This document shows, piece after piece, positions 6,248 through 13,522 of a stretch of DNA of 14,791 bases. Position numbers and translations under genes: made by a program. How positions within the stretch are numbered: position 1 is the first letter of the stretch; each line of letters opens with the position of its first letter. A model generated the notes under the pieces. That model was given only the letters and a program-made list of their open reading frames with translations. It was not told the DNA's origin and did no database searches. The DNA lies in contig JAJYHP010000168.1 in NCBI GenBank assembly GCA_021784715.1, positions 1-14,791 on the forward strand, written 5' to 3'. The DNA is from a bacterium. GTDB taxonomy: Bacteria > Eremiobacterota > Eremiobacteria > Baltobacterales > Baltobacteraceae.

Positions 6248-7552
6248 CTAGAACTTAACGCCGAGGCCGATATACGGGCCGTTGTGCGTCTGTCCGATCG
6301 GCGCGTTTTGTTTGGCAGCGTACTGATCGGCACTGAACCCGCCATAGATGAAGATCGGGGAATGGCGCAGCGAGAGCGCGAGACCGATATCGAGTTTGGT
6401 TATCTGATATTGCTGGTGGTAGCTTCGTCCGTAGTTCGAGCTCGTCGCGCTCGTGACGGTGTAATTCCCACTTGCATTTGGATAGTAGAACGCCGAACCG
6501 TAGAGGCTGAGTCCCGGCCGAAGGCTGGGCAGCTTCTCCACGCCGACGCCAAGGCCGGTGAGACGCGGGTAGCCATAATTATTTCCGGTGCTTAAGTACC
6601 CGAGTCCGACGTACACCAACGGTTTTGCCACCTGATATTCCAGGCGGACATCGAGGGTGCGCTGTTGCGCCAGGAAGACCGGAGTTACCGCGGTGCCGCC
6701 GTCAATGGTTGCAAATTGTGTGTAATGGTTGCCGTACGCATCGACGATCTGATCGCTCGTTAAATAGAACTCTTGGCCGTAGTTGACTTTCACGGCGATC
6801 GGCGAATGTTTGAACTTATAGACGCCGGCAGCTAAGTACGATGACGGGCAGTAGCCGCCCGCTGCGAATTCGTTATGGTTTTGCGGCATCGATGCGGCGG
6901 CTTCGACGAAGCCGTTGTAGGTCGTCGGTTCGGGCGTCGGCGTCGGCGAGGCGGTCGGCGTCGGTGCGGCAGTCGGCTCTTCAGTCGGCATCACCGTCGG
7001 CTCGGCACTCGGCATCGGCGTCGGCGGAATATAGCGAACGACGACGATCTGTCGCCCGGGCACCCATTTCACATATGCGCCCATCGCTTCGGAGAGCACG
7101 CGGACCGGCACGAGCAACACGCCGCGATACATGATCGGCGGCACGTCGAGCGGGCGCGTTTCGCCGTTGATGACGACGCTGTGAACCCCAAGCGTTACGG
7201 AGATACTCGTTCCCGGTTTCTCGGCCGTAAATGTTTTACCGTCGGCGGAGATCGAAACGGTCGCCCCCATCTGTTCGAACATGCTGCGCAACGGCACGTA
7301 CATGTGGCCGTCCTTCACGATTGCGGCAAGCACGCGGTTACGCTTGAGCGTATCGGGGCGCGCGTAAACGTTGTGATTGTTATAGAGAATCGGGTAGGCA
7401 CCCGATGGAGGGCGACCAAAGCCCGCCGGTGCCGTCGCAGCGTGCGCTGCGGTGCCCAGGGCGCAGAGCAGGATCGCGGAGAGCGAGGCGAGGGCCAGGC
7501 GATTGCGCCGTGGAGCTCTTATCACAGGGGGTGCATTTTGCCATGTATCCAT
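6248..7552 (-). CDS. Copper-amine-oxidase-N domain fused to an outer-membrane beta-barrel
   Basis: The 434-residue protein starts with a signal peptide (about 1-38, ending AHA). A copper amine oxidase N-terminal-type domain follows (about 54-173; VRVLSEAMGAYVKWVPGRQI, VYARPDTLKRNRVLAAIVKD, MYVPLRSMFEQMGATV). This domain is a wall- or surface-associated module and carries no oxidase activity by itself. A Pro/Thr/Glu linker (about 176-211) leads to a C-terminal part (about 212-434) rich in alternating aromatic and polar residues with repeated YxGLG/GLGVGV strands, ending GPYIGLGVKF. The terminal Phe is the usual signature of outer-membrane beta-barrels recognised by BamA. The barrel substrate is unknown. 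ATG at 7552 has no ribosome binding site but has TATAGT 9 nt upstream, so a near-leaderless mRNA is likely. The ice-binding lipoprotein follows after 20 nt. Confidence 0.8.
   Translation of the reverse strand: MDTWQNAPPVIRAPRRNRLALASLSAILLCALGTAAHAATAPAGFGRPPSGAYPILYNNHNVYARPDTLKRNRVLAAIVKDGHMYVPLRSMFEQMGATVSISADGKTFTAEKPGTSISVTLGVHSVVINGETRPLDVPPIMYRGVLLVPVRVLSEAMGAYVKWVPGRQIVVVRYIPPTPMPSAEPTVMPTEEPTAAPTPTASPTPTPEPTTYNGFVEAAASMPQNHNEFAAGGYCPSSYLAAGVYKFKHSPIAVKVNYGQEFYLTSDQIVDAYGNHYTQFATIDGGTAVTPVFLAQQRTLDVRLEYQVAKPLVYVGLGYLSTGNNYGYPRLTGLGVGVEKLPSLRPGLSLYGSAFYYPNASGNYTVTSATSSNYGRSYHQQYQITKLDIGLALSLRHSPIFIYGGFSADQYAAKQNAPIGQTHNGPYIGLGVKF
6923..7027 (-). repeat. Pro/Thr-rich linker repeat in the barrel-fusion gene
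   Basis: Codons about 176-210 give P-T-P/E-P-T repeats, seen on the plus strand as GTCGGCG-type repeats. The linker joins the copper-amine-oxidase-N domain to the barrel and resembles the one in the neighbouring lipoprotein gene, so recombination between the two is possible. Confidence 0.6.
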
Positions 7553-7561
7553 AAGATTCGC

Positions 7562-7567
7562 ACTATA
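7562..7567 (-). promoter_or_regulatory. -10 element next to the barrel-fusion start codon
   Basis: On the minus strand TATAGT (five of six consensus bases) lies 9 nt before the ATG at 7552, so transcription should begin within a few bases of the start codon. I find no good -35 at 16-18 nt (TTGCTC is 23 nt away). Confidence 0.4.
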
Positions 7568-7735
7568 GAGCGAACCGATGCCCGCCGTCTGAGCAATTCA
7601 GACCAAGCGCGTGCTGTATCCAATCTCAACCCGCTGCGACGGGAACCTTTGACGCCGACCCGTCGTTTGTGCAAAAGTAAGAAGATCGTGAGAAGCCGCG
7701 CCCAAATCGGAAGAACCGGAGCGACGAATGTAGGC

Positions 7736-8272
7736 ATGCGTATGCTTGCGCTCGTTGCCTTTGGGCTGCTCGGTGCAGTCGGCGCGCACACGCTCGTCTT
7801 CGGCAGCGGACACCAAATCGGCGGTAGCCTCCACGGCGAATTGATCGATCTGCTCTTCGGCGCGGCCGGAGTGACGGCGCTGGTCGTCCTCGCGAAATCG
7901 CTTTGCGGCGGCCGCCTCTGCGCCGACGGCAGCGCGCTCGCCGCCTCGCTCGGCTCGACCCTTCCCTCGCTTCGCGCGACCATTCTCACCGCCGGCGGTT
8001 GGTTCGCGGCGATCGAGTCCTGCGAACGCGCCCACGCGATGCCGATTTTTGCGATCGTTCCCGCGCTCGTCGCCGTTTGCATGCTGCTGCTCGGCGGCGC
8101 TGCGCTCGCGGTGCGTGCATTACGCGCAGCGCGATTACTTTTCTCGGCGCTCCGCCCCACGCAGCTCTCCTGCACTCCGCACGCACGACGACGGAGCATT
8201 CCGCGCCTCCACGCGCGCTCGGTCGCGCTCCGGCGCCACCTCTTCTCCCGGCCGCCTCCCGTCACGGCATAA
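7736..8272 (+). CDS. Small integral membrane protein, unknown function
   Basis: The 178-residue product begins MRMLALVAFGLLGAVGAHTL and has about four hydrophobic segments (about 3-22, 36-55, 81-95, 103-128), then a strongly basic cytoplasmic-looking tail (130-178, many Arg). I do not recognise a family. Strong GC preference at third codon positions supports coding. The frame is open much further upstream, but that part lies opposite the barrel-fusion gene and lacks membrane character. The ATG at 7736 (or the next one at 7742, which has TAGG before it) is a reasonable start; GGAG occurs 15 nt upstream, too far to be decisive. The TonB-dependent receptor follows after 63 nt, so the two may share a transcript unless the hairpin between them ends it. 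A link to uptake through that receptor is only inference from position. Confidence 0.6.
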   Translation: MRMLALVAFGLLGAVGAHTLVFGSGHQIGGSLHGELIDLLFGAAGVTALVVLAKSLCGGRLCADGSALAASLGSTLPSLRATILTAGGWFAAIESCERAHAMPIFAIVPALVAVCMLLLGGAALAVRALRAARLLFSALRPTQLSCTPHARRRSIPRLHARSVALRRHLFSRPPPVTA

Positions 8273-8292
8273 CGTCGCGCCTCCGCGCGACG
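8273..8292 (+). terminator. Hairpin directly after the membrane-protein stop codon
   Basis: CGTCGCGC and GCGCGACG pair perfectly (8 bp) around a CTCC loop, starting at the base after the TAA. A short T run (CCCTTTTCG) begins 9 nt later, too far for a textbook terminator. It may be a weak terminator, an attenuator or a 3'-end stabiliser ahead of the receptor gene. Confidence 0.4.
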
Positions 8293-8335
8293 AACGTGCC
8301 CTTTTCGTATCTTCACTTTTCGACGGGAGTTCTTC

Positions 8336-10636
8336 ATGTCGTCATTCCGACGTTTTTGCGCGTGCATCGCGCTCGCACTATCCCTTTTCGCCATGCCGTC
8401 CATCGCATCGGCCTCCACCACCGGTGAAGTTCGCGGTACCGTGACGGCGCACGGTAAGCCGCTCGCAGGCGCCCATGTCATGATGATGGGCGAAGGGCGG
8501 CACTTTATGTCCGTCACCGCCGCCAACGGCACCTTTGCATTCTTTCGCGTCCCGTTCGGCCATTATCGGCTCATGACGATGCGCGTCGGGCTCGGCATGC
8601 AGACGCGCGAGATCGATCTCCATAGCGGCGAGGTGCTCCGCCTGCGCATCGCGTTGCATAAACTCGCGACGATTATCGTTACCAAGGTGATCGCGAACCA
8701 GAGTGCGGCCGGCACCCCGGTTGCATCGACGACGATCGACCGCGCGCAGATAAACACCTTACCGACCAACAACAGCTTGAACAGCATCGTGCAAACGGTG
8801 CCCGGCATCGTCGCATTTTCCTATAACGAACCGGTCGCGCATGGATTTCACGGGCTTACCTATGAAATCGACGGCGTTCCGATCCCTCAAGGCACTTCGT
8901 CGAACTTCTCGGAGCTCATCGACCCGAAGAACGTCTCCTCCGTCGAAGTTCTTACCGGAGCGATGCCGGCCGAATACGGCGGTAGCCGTATCGGCGCGGT
9001 CGTCAACATCGTCACCAAACGTCTGCTCGATCTTCCCCCGGGGCTCCATACGCGCCTCAGCGGCGGAATCGGCAACCAGGGCATGGGCATGGCCTCGCTC
9101 GATGAGACCGCCCGTTTCGGCAAGACCGACGTCTTCTTCAGCACGAATAACCAACGCACCGATCGCGGCATCGATACGCCGACCTACACCCCGATTCACG
9201 ACCAAAGCTCGCTCGCCGATCAGTTCTTCCGCATGGTCGAGCACCCCGACGAACGGACGTCGTTAGCGTTCACGTTTTCCAATCAACTCGCGCAGTTCCA
9301 GATTCCCATCAACACCAACCCCAATAACCCCAACGATCCCATCGTGAGCGTCCCCGGAACCGACGACGTGCAGCGCGAGTACGACCGCTTCGTCAACGCC
9401 GCGTTCTCGCGTTATACCAAAAAAGGAAACGGCTACCTGCAGATCGTGCCGTGGTTCCGCTCCTCGCGCGTCGTTTATGCCGGCGATCTCGCAAACGACG
9501 TGCTCGGCACCCAGCCGAATCCCAACGGCCCCGGTACCATCAGCAACGTCGGGCTCGATCAGGATCGCTTCGTTTCCTACGTGGGGCTGCGCGTTGCCAA
9601 CTTGGTCACCTCGCGGCATCACGCGATTAAATACGGCCTCGACATCGAACGCGCGAGCTTTCAAGGCAGCCAGACCTTCGCGCAACTCGGCTTACCGAAT
9701 GCGACCACCACGCAAGGGCAGGCGGGCTCGCAGACCGGACTCTACATCGAAGACAGTTGGCAGCCCAGTAAACCGCTCTCGTTCGATTACGGCGTGCGCT
9801 GGGATACCTCGCACGGGTACGTTTCGGGAATGCAGATCAGTCCGCGCGTCGGCGTCAACTATGCCGTCGATTCCAAGAATATCTTGCACGCCTATTACGG
9901 ACGTTTTTATGCCGCGCCGCAACTCGAAGATACGCGAGCTGCGTGCGTGGTTTTACAAGGTTGCACGACGACGCCGACCTATAACCTCAAACCCGAATTC
10001 GACAGCTATTACGAAGCGGGCTTCCGCCACATCTTCAACGCCCGCCTTACCGGATCGATCGATTTTTGGTTCCGCAATGTCGCCAACGTGCTCGACACCA
10101 CCCAATTACTCAATACGCCGCTCTTCGCGGTCTATAACAACACGGTCGGACAGGCCCACGGCATCGACATCCATCTCGCGGGTCACGACGCTCGCAACGT
10201 CAACTCGTGGTTTCTTTCCAGCACGATCTCGCAATCGCTCGCCGGCGGCATCTCGGGCTCCACGTTTCTCTTTCCGCCGAATCAGCCCACCTATCCGCTG
10301 CAGCTCGAAGACCACTCGCAGACCGTCTCGGCGAACGGTGCGTTCACGCATCGCTTCGGGAAAACGTTACAGAACTTTGCGACCCTGCAGACGGTCTACG
10401 GCACCGGTTTCCCCGTGCAATTCCAGAACGGCAACGGCCTCCTTCCGACCCACCTCACCTTCGATTTCGGAATCGGTCAAGAGATACCGGCCGGAAACGG
10501 CAACCACCTGACCGCTACCATCGAAATCGATAACCTTCTCAATCACCAGTACATCATCAAAATGGCGAACGGCTTCAACACGACACAGATCGCCAACGGT
10601 CGCACGGTGCTGTTCAAACTCTCGGAGACCATCTAA
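8336..10636 (+). CDS. TonB-dependent outer-membrane receptor with carboxypeptidase-regulatory-like domain
   Basis: The 766-residue protein has a signal peptide (about 1-27, ending IASA). A carboxypeptidase-regulatory-like beta-sandwich follows (about 28-110, GEVRGTVTAHGKPLAGAHV and FRVPFGHYRLM), as in SusC/Oar-like receptors, with a possible TonB box near ATIIVTKVIA (111-120). The plug domain (about 125-230) carries LNSIVQTVPGIV, YEIDGVPIPQG, VSSVEVLTGAMPAEYGGS and GAVVNIVTK. The remainder is the 22-strand-type barrel with repeated aromatic strands. Such receptors import large or scarce ligands (siderophores, cobalamin, oligosaccharides, peptides) using proton-motive force via TonB-ExbBD. The substrate cannot be told, and no TonB gene is in view. 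The C-terminus is KLSETI rather than the usual aromatic residue. GGGAG lies 6 nt before the ATG. The gene stands alone or with the upstream membrane-protein gene and ends at a strong hairpin. Confidence 0.92.
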   Translation: MSSFRRFCACIALALSLFAMPSIASASTTGEVRGTVTAHGKPLAGAHVMMMGEGRHFMSVTAANGTFAFFRVPFGHYRLMTMRVGLGMQTREIDLHSGEVLRLRIALHKLATIIVTKVIANQSAAGTPVASTTIDRAQINTLPTNNSLNSIVQTVPGIVAFSYNEPVAHGFHGLTYEIDGVPIPQGTSSNFSELIDPKNVSSVEVLTGAMPAEYGGSRIGAVVNIVTKRLLDLPPGLHTRLSGGIGNQGMGMASLDETARFGKTDVFFSTNNQRTDRGIDTPTYTPIHDQSSLADQFFRMVEHPDERTSLAFTFSNQLAQFQIPINTNPNNPNDPIVSVPGTDDVQREYDRFVNAAFSRYTKKGNGYLQIVPWFRSSRVVYAGDLANDVLGTQPNPNGPGTISNVGLDQDRFVSYVGLRVANLVTSRHHAIKYGLDIERASFQGSQTFAQLGLPNATTTQGQAGSQTGLYIEDSWQPSKPLSFDYGVRWDTSHGYVSGMQISPRVGVNYAVDSKNILHAYYGRFYAAPQLEDTRAACVVLQGCTTTPTYNLKPEFDSYYEAGFRHIFNARLTGSIDFWFRNVANVLDTTQLLNTPLFAVYNNTVGQAHGIDIHLAGHDARNVNSWFLSSTISQSLAGGISGSTFLFPPNQPTYPLQLEDHSQTVSANGAFTHRFGKTLQNFATLQTVYGTGFPVQFQNGNGLLPTHLTFDFGIGQEIPAGNGNHLTATIEIDNLLNHQYIIKMANGFNTTQIANGRTVLFKLSETI

Positions 10637-10653
10637 CGCGCTCGGCGTGCGGA

Positions 10654-10681
10654 GCTAGCGCCCCTCGATACGGGCGCTAGC
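10654..10681. terminator. 10-bp hairpin after the TonB receptor gene
   Basis: GCTAGCGCCC and GGGCGCTAGC pair perfectly around an 8-nt loop, 17 nt after the receptor stop and between convergent genes. There is no U-run, so termination may be Rho-assisted or the hairpin may protect the 3' end. Confidence 0.55.
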
Positions 10682-10712
10682 GCGCCCTACTCGGGGTGAC
10701 AGGTAATGCTTA

Positions 10713-10752
10713 CGCGCGCGTTCGTTACGGTGCATTGCAACGGACGCGCGCG
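10713..10752. terminator. 14-bp GC hairpin after the hemQ gene
   Basis: The arms 10713-10726 (CGCGCGCGTTCGTT) and 10739-10752 pair with one G-U wobble around a 12-nt loop, 11 nt beyond the hemQ stop. No T-run follows on either strand. With the neighbouring 10-bp hairpin it forms a double barrier between two convergent transcripts. Confidence 0.5.
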
Positions 10753-10763
10753 GCGTGCGGCGC

Positions 10764-11606
10764 TTACTCGATGAGCGCCGGAACCGAATCACCATCGAGG
10801 AAAACCCCGAGTTGCGCCGGTGAAAACTGCACCCCGCTCCAGAACGAACCGAACTCGCCGTACTTTGCACTCGCCTCGTCGAATCGCATTTCGTACACGA
10901 TTTTCTTGAAAACGAGCGGATCGTCTGCATAGAGATCGACTCCCCACTCGAAATCGTCGTATCCGATCGATCCGGAGATGACTTGCGTGAGTTTTCCCGC
11001 GTAGGTGCGCCCGATCAGCCCGTGCTCGTGCATCATCGTGCGGCGCTCGTCGAACGGCGTCATATACCAGTTGACCTGTTCACCGCGACGTTTATCCATC
11101 GGATAGAAACAGGTATAGCGGCGTTGCGGGATCTTCGCCCAAAGGCGCGGCGCAACGTACGGGCTTACCGCTTGACTTGCGAGCGCTTCGTCGAAGGCGC
11201 GAACCCATTCTTCCCCGCCGCGCTCGAGGCCGCGTGCGGCGAGGTCGGCGTGAATTTTCCCGGTGGCATCGTACATGCCGATCTCGAGGACCGATACATA
11301 GGAATCCATCGGCTCGAGAAAGAGACGGAGATCGATCTTATCGACGAGCATCTGCGCGTAGGCGAGGCCGTCGTAACTGCGAGCGTAATGCGTGAGCATG
11401 AGATCGCCCTTATGCCCGACGAGTTGCGCGAGGCCGATATCGCCGTCTTCACCTGCGTGCATGTGCTCGAAGAGATCGCGCGCGCGGCCGGCGATCTTTG
11501 CGCGTCGCTTTTCACCGACGCTCTCCCAAAGCAGGCGATCGAAGCGGAACATCCGGTGGAGAATCCACCAGCCCTCTAACGATTCGGGAACCCGCGGGTC
11601 ACGCAT
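10764..11606 (-). CDS. hemQ: Coproheme decarboxylase (chlorite-dismutase family, HemQ/ChdC)
   Basis: This enzyme removes two propionate carboxyls from coproheme with H2O2 to make heme b, the last step of the coproporphyrin-dependent pathway, in the cytoplasm. Counting from the ATG at 11606 the product has 280 residues. It matches the HemQ subgroup: YPMDKRRGEQVNWY with the catalytic Tyr at about 168, MMHEHGLIGRTYAGK with the proximal heme ligand His at about 195 (27 residues later, the family spacing), then SIGYDDFEWGVDLYADDPL and VYEMRFDEASAKYGEFGSFW. The frame is open 9 codons further to a GTG at 11633, but AGAGAGGA directly before the ATG at 11606 (GAGG 5 nt away) and the family N-terminus favour the shorter form. 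The start overlaps the upstream panE-like stop by 8 nt. It is last in a nrdR-dut-panE-hemQ transcript. Confidence 0.92.
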   Translation of the reverse strand: MRDPRVPESLEGWWILHRMFRFDRLLWESVGEKRRAKIAGRARDLFEHMHAGEDGDIGLAQLVGHKGDLMLTHYARSYDGLAYAQMLVDKIDLRLFLEPMDSYVSVLEIGMYDATGKIHADLAARGLERGGEEWVRAFDEALASQAVSPYVAPRLWAKIPQRRYTCFYPMDKRRGEQVNWYMTPFDERRTMMHEHGLIGRTYAGKLTQVISGSIGYDDFEWGVDLYADDPLVFKKIVYEMRFDEASAKYGEFGSFWSGVQFSPAQLGVFLDGDSVPALIE

Positions 11607-12582
11607 GCTTTCCTCTCTCTCGCGCTTTCGCACGTTTCATCTCGGCGTACACTTCATCGAGCAAGGCCTCGGGGCGTTCGCGATACTTTGCCCAGAGCTG
11701 CGGCATCTGGGCGATATCGGCGAGCACGCGCGCGTAGACGGCGTTGACCGGGGTCGGCACGTCGGCAGCGCGCCCGGCCACCGCGACGGCGCCGCAGAGC
11801 GATTCCACTTCGGTTCGCTCCCGCCCCGAGCGGAGATCGAGCAATAGCGATGGCGGTTTCGTACCGCGCGCCGAGGCGACGCGCCCGGCGAGCACGCGGC
11901 GCGCGATCGGGCTGGGCAACGAAGCGATGGCGAAGAGCGCACGCACGGGATAGCGCGGGAGATCGACCGGCGTGAGACCGAGCGCCTTCATCACGTCGCG
12001 CACTTCGCGAATCGCGCGAATCTCCAGCGTAAAGATCTTCTCGAACTGCACTAAGCGATTCGGCAGCACATTGAGAATCGCACAGGACGCATTTGCAACG
12101 ATGTTGAGCGCGAGTTTGCTCCATTTCAGCGCGCGCCAATCTTCGCAGACTTTTACCGATATACCGGCGCTCTGGAACGTTGCGCTCAGCCAGTTATATG
12201 CTGCGCCGCCGAGCGGAGCGAGCGCGAGGCCGCCCTCTTTCGCGGCGGCGACGCGTCCGTCGCGGTCGCGGTCGACCGGCACCGTGAGGGCCGCCGCCAC
12301 GACGTTGCGTTCGCCGAACGCCGCTGCAAGCAGTTCTTCGTTGCCGACGCCGTTTTGCGGTGAGACGAAAACGCAATTCCCGGGAACGGCGATCGCGCGC
12401 TTGAGGCTTTCGATCGCCGCGGGCGTGTCGTAACTTTTGACCGCGACGATCGCCACATCGGCCTCGACCGGCGTCACCTCTTCGAGAGCTCGCGGTGCAT
12501 AGGTGACGTTGACGCCGACGGAGCTTAGACGCTCGCCGAGAAACGAGCCGACCGCACCGCGCCCGACGATATAAACGTTCAC
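11599..12582 (-). CDS. panE: Ketopantoate reductase (PanE/ApbA) family protein
   Basis: The family reduces 2-dehydropantoate to pantoate with NADPH for pantothenate and coenzyme A synthesis. The 327-residue product has the N-terminal Rossmann motif GRGAVG (7-12), VAVKSYDT (47-53), SPQNGVGN (74-81), KWSKLALN (153-160, Lys156 matching the catalytic Lys) and [16 protein letters not shown] (245-260, Glu258 matching the catalytic Glu). Between the second strand and VAIVAVKS there are only about a dozen residues ([12 protein letters not shown]), where canonical PanE has roughly 30 more. The nucleotide-binding domain is therefore compact, and a related reductase specificity is possible. GTG at 12582 overlaps the dut stop by 4 nt (GTGA), giving translational coupling. 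The stop lies inside the start of hemQ. Family is secure; the exact substrate is not. Confidence 0.85.
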   Translation of the reverse strand: MNVYIVGRGAVGSFLGERLSSVGVNVTYAPRALEEVTPVEADVAIVAVKSYDTPAAIESLKRAIAVPGNCVFVSPQNGVGNEELLAAAFGERNVVAAALTVPVDRDRDGRVAAAKEGGLALAPLGGAAYNWLSATFQSAGISVKVCEDWRALKWSKLALNIVANASCAILNVLPNRLVQFEKIFTLEIRAIREVRDVMKALGLTPVDLPRYPVRALFAIASLPSPIARRVLAGRVASARGTKPPSLLLDLRSGRERTEVESLCGAVAVAGRAADVPTPVNAVYARVLADIAQMPQLWAKYRERPEALLDEVYAEMKRAKARERGKHA

Positions 12583-13055
12583 GGACGAACCGATGCGTTG
12601 CGCCCAGTGCTGCCGAAACCGTTCTCTCCGCGCGCGGAAGCGCCGAGTTGCTCGACGAGTTCGAAGTTTGCGCGAGCGACCGGCGCTACGACCAGTTGCG
12701 CGATGCGCTCGCCGCGCGCGATAGCGACGCTCTCGCTTCCGTGATTGATCAACAGCACGCAGATCTCGCCGCGATAATCTGCGTCGATGGTCCCCGGTGC
12801 GTTCAGACAGGTAATGCCGCTGCGCAATGCGAGGCCGCTACGCGGGCGAATCTGCGCTTCGAAACCGCGTGGGAGTTCGATCGCAAAACCGGTCGGGACG
12901 AGCGAGCGCTCGCCGGGCGCGAGGTGCAGTTCCTGCGCGGCACAGAGATCGGCGCCCGCCGCCGCATCGCTCATGTAGGTCGGCGGCGGAAGCTCGGCAG
13001 CGTGCGCGAGGCGTCGCACGGCGACGCGCGGCGCAAGGTGAGAGTCGACGGTCAT
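12579..13055 (-). CDS. dut: dUTP diphosphatase (trimeric dUTPase)
   Basis: Dut hydrolyses dUTP to dUMP and pyrophosphate, keeping uracil out of DNA and feeding thymidylate synthesis. The 158-residue product shows all five motifs of the homotrimeric family: AAGADLCA (32-39), RPRSGLA (70-76), [10 protein letters not shown] (88-97, with the catalytic Asp), RGERIAQLV (114-122) and the C-terminal lid [10 protein letters not shown] (142-151). An N-terminal extension of about 15 residues precedes the core. The ATG at 13055 lies 6 nt after the nrdR stop. GGGAG is present but only 1 nt before the ATG, so translation probably relies on ribosomes arriving from nrdR. Its stop overlaps the start of the PanE-like gene. 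Next to nrdR it makes a small dNTP-balance unit. Confidence 0.95.
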   Translation of the reverse strand: MTVDSHLAPRVAVRRLAHAAELPPPTYMSDAAAGADLCAAQELHLAPGERSLVPTGFAIELPRGFEAQIRPRSGLALRSGITCLNAPGTIDADYRGEICVLLINHGSESVAIARGERIAQLVVAPVARANFELVEQLGASARGENGFGSTGRNASVRP

Positions 13056-13061
13056 GCTCCC

Positions 13062-13514
13062 TTACTTAGGAAGAAGGGTCTTGAGTTCTTCTCGGAAGCT
13101 TTCAATATCTCGGAACGAGCGATAGACCGAGGCGAACCGAATGTAGGCGACCGGGTCGAGCCCACGCAGCGCCTCCATCACTTTTTCGCCGACGAGCGTC
13201 GAGGGCACTTCGTTTTCGCCGCGCGCGAAGAGCTCGCGCTCTAATTCGGTGGCGATGCTCTCCATCTGGTTCTCCGAGATCGGGCGCTTCTCGCAAGCCT
13301 TATGAAGCCCCGAGAGCAGTTTCTCCCGTGAGTACTGTTCGCGCCGCCCATCTTTCTTCACGACGTAGAGACGCGATTGCTCCATGCGCTCGTAGGTGGT
13401 GAAGCGATGCTTGCAGCGGGGGTCGAGGCACTCGCGGCGACGGCGCACGACATTATCGTCGTCGCGTGAATCGACGACGCGTGTCTCGCTCTTACGGCAG
13501 GTCGGACAGATCAG
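13062..13514 (-). CDS. nrdR: NrdR, repressor of ribonucleotide reductase genes (apparent CTG start)
   Basis: NrdR senses ATP/dATP through an ATP-cone and represses ribonucleotide reductase genes. Read from CTG at 13514 the product has 150 residues, the normal family length, and starts M-ICPTCRKSETRVVDSRD, the expected N-terminal zinc ribbon. RRRRECLDPRCKHRFTTYE (24-42) follows, then an ATP-cone (about 46-136, VVKKDGRREQYSREKLLSGL, ALRGLDPVAYIRFASVYRSF). GAGG lies 8 nt before the CTG. No ATG, GTG or TTG occurs in frame upstream before the promoter. The next usable codon, a GTG at 13448, would remove the first zinc cysteines (Cys3, Cys6). The second knuckle is Cys29-x4-Cys34 rather than the usual C-x2-C. 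A -10 TATACT lies upstream and dut follows after 6 nt. Confidence 0.9.
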   Translation of the reverse strand: MICPTCRKSETRVVDSRDDDNVVRRRRECLDPRCKHRFTTYERMEQSRLYVVKKDGRREQYSREKLLSGLHKACEKRPISENQMESIATELERELFARGENEVPSTLVGEKVMEALRGLDPVAYIRFASVYRSFRDIESFREELKTLLPK

Positions 13515-13522
13515 CGGCGAGC

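Noticed and set aside
7649..7678. TTGACG as promoter of the membrane-protein gene
   Set aside because: At 17-18 nt downstream only CAAAAG/AAAAGT is present, not a credible -10.
6875..7735. Upstream two thirds of the plus-strand frame leading into the membrane protein
   Set aside because: It is antisense to the barrel-fusion gene and gives Arg/His-rich low-complexity protein; only the part from 7736 has membrane-protein character.
9477..10511. 344-codon open frame within the TonB receptor in another frame
   Set aside because: Its Arg/Ser-rich product is the usual shadow of a GC-rich gene; the receptor frame has clear family motifs.
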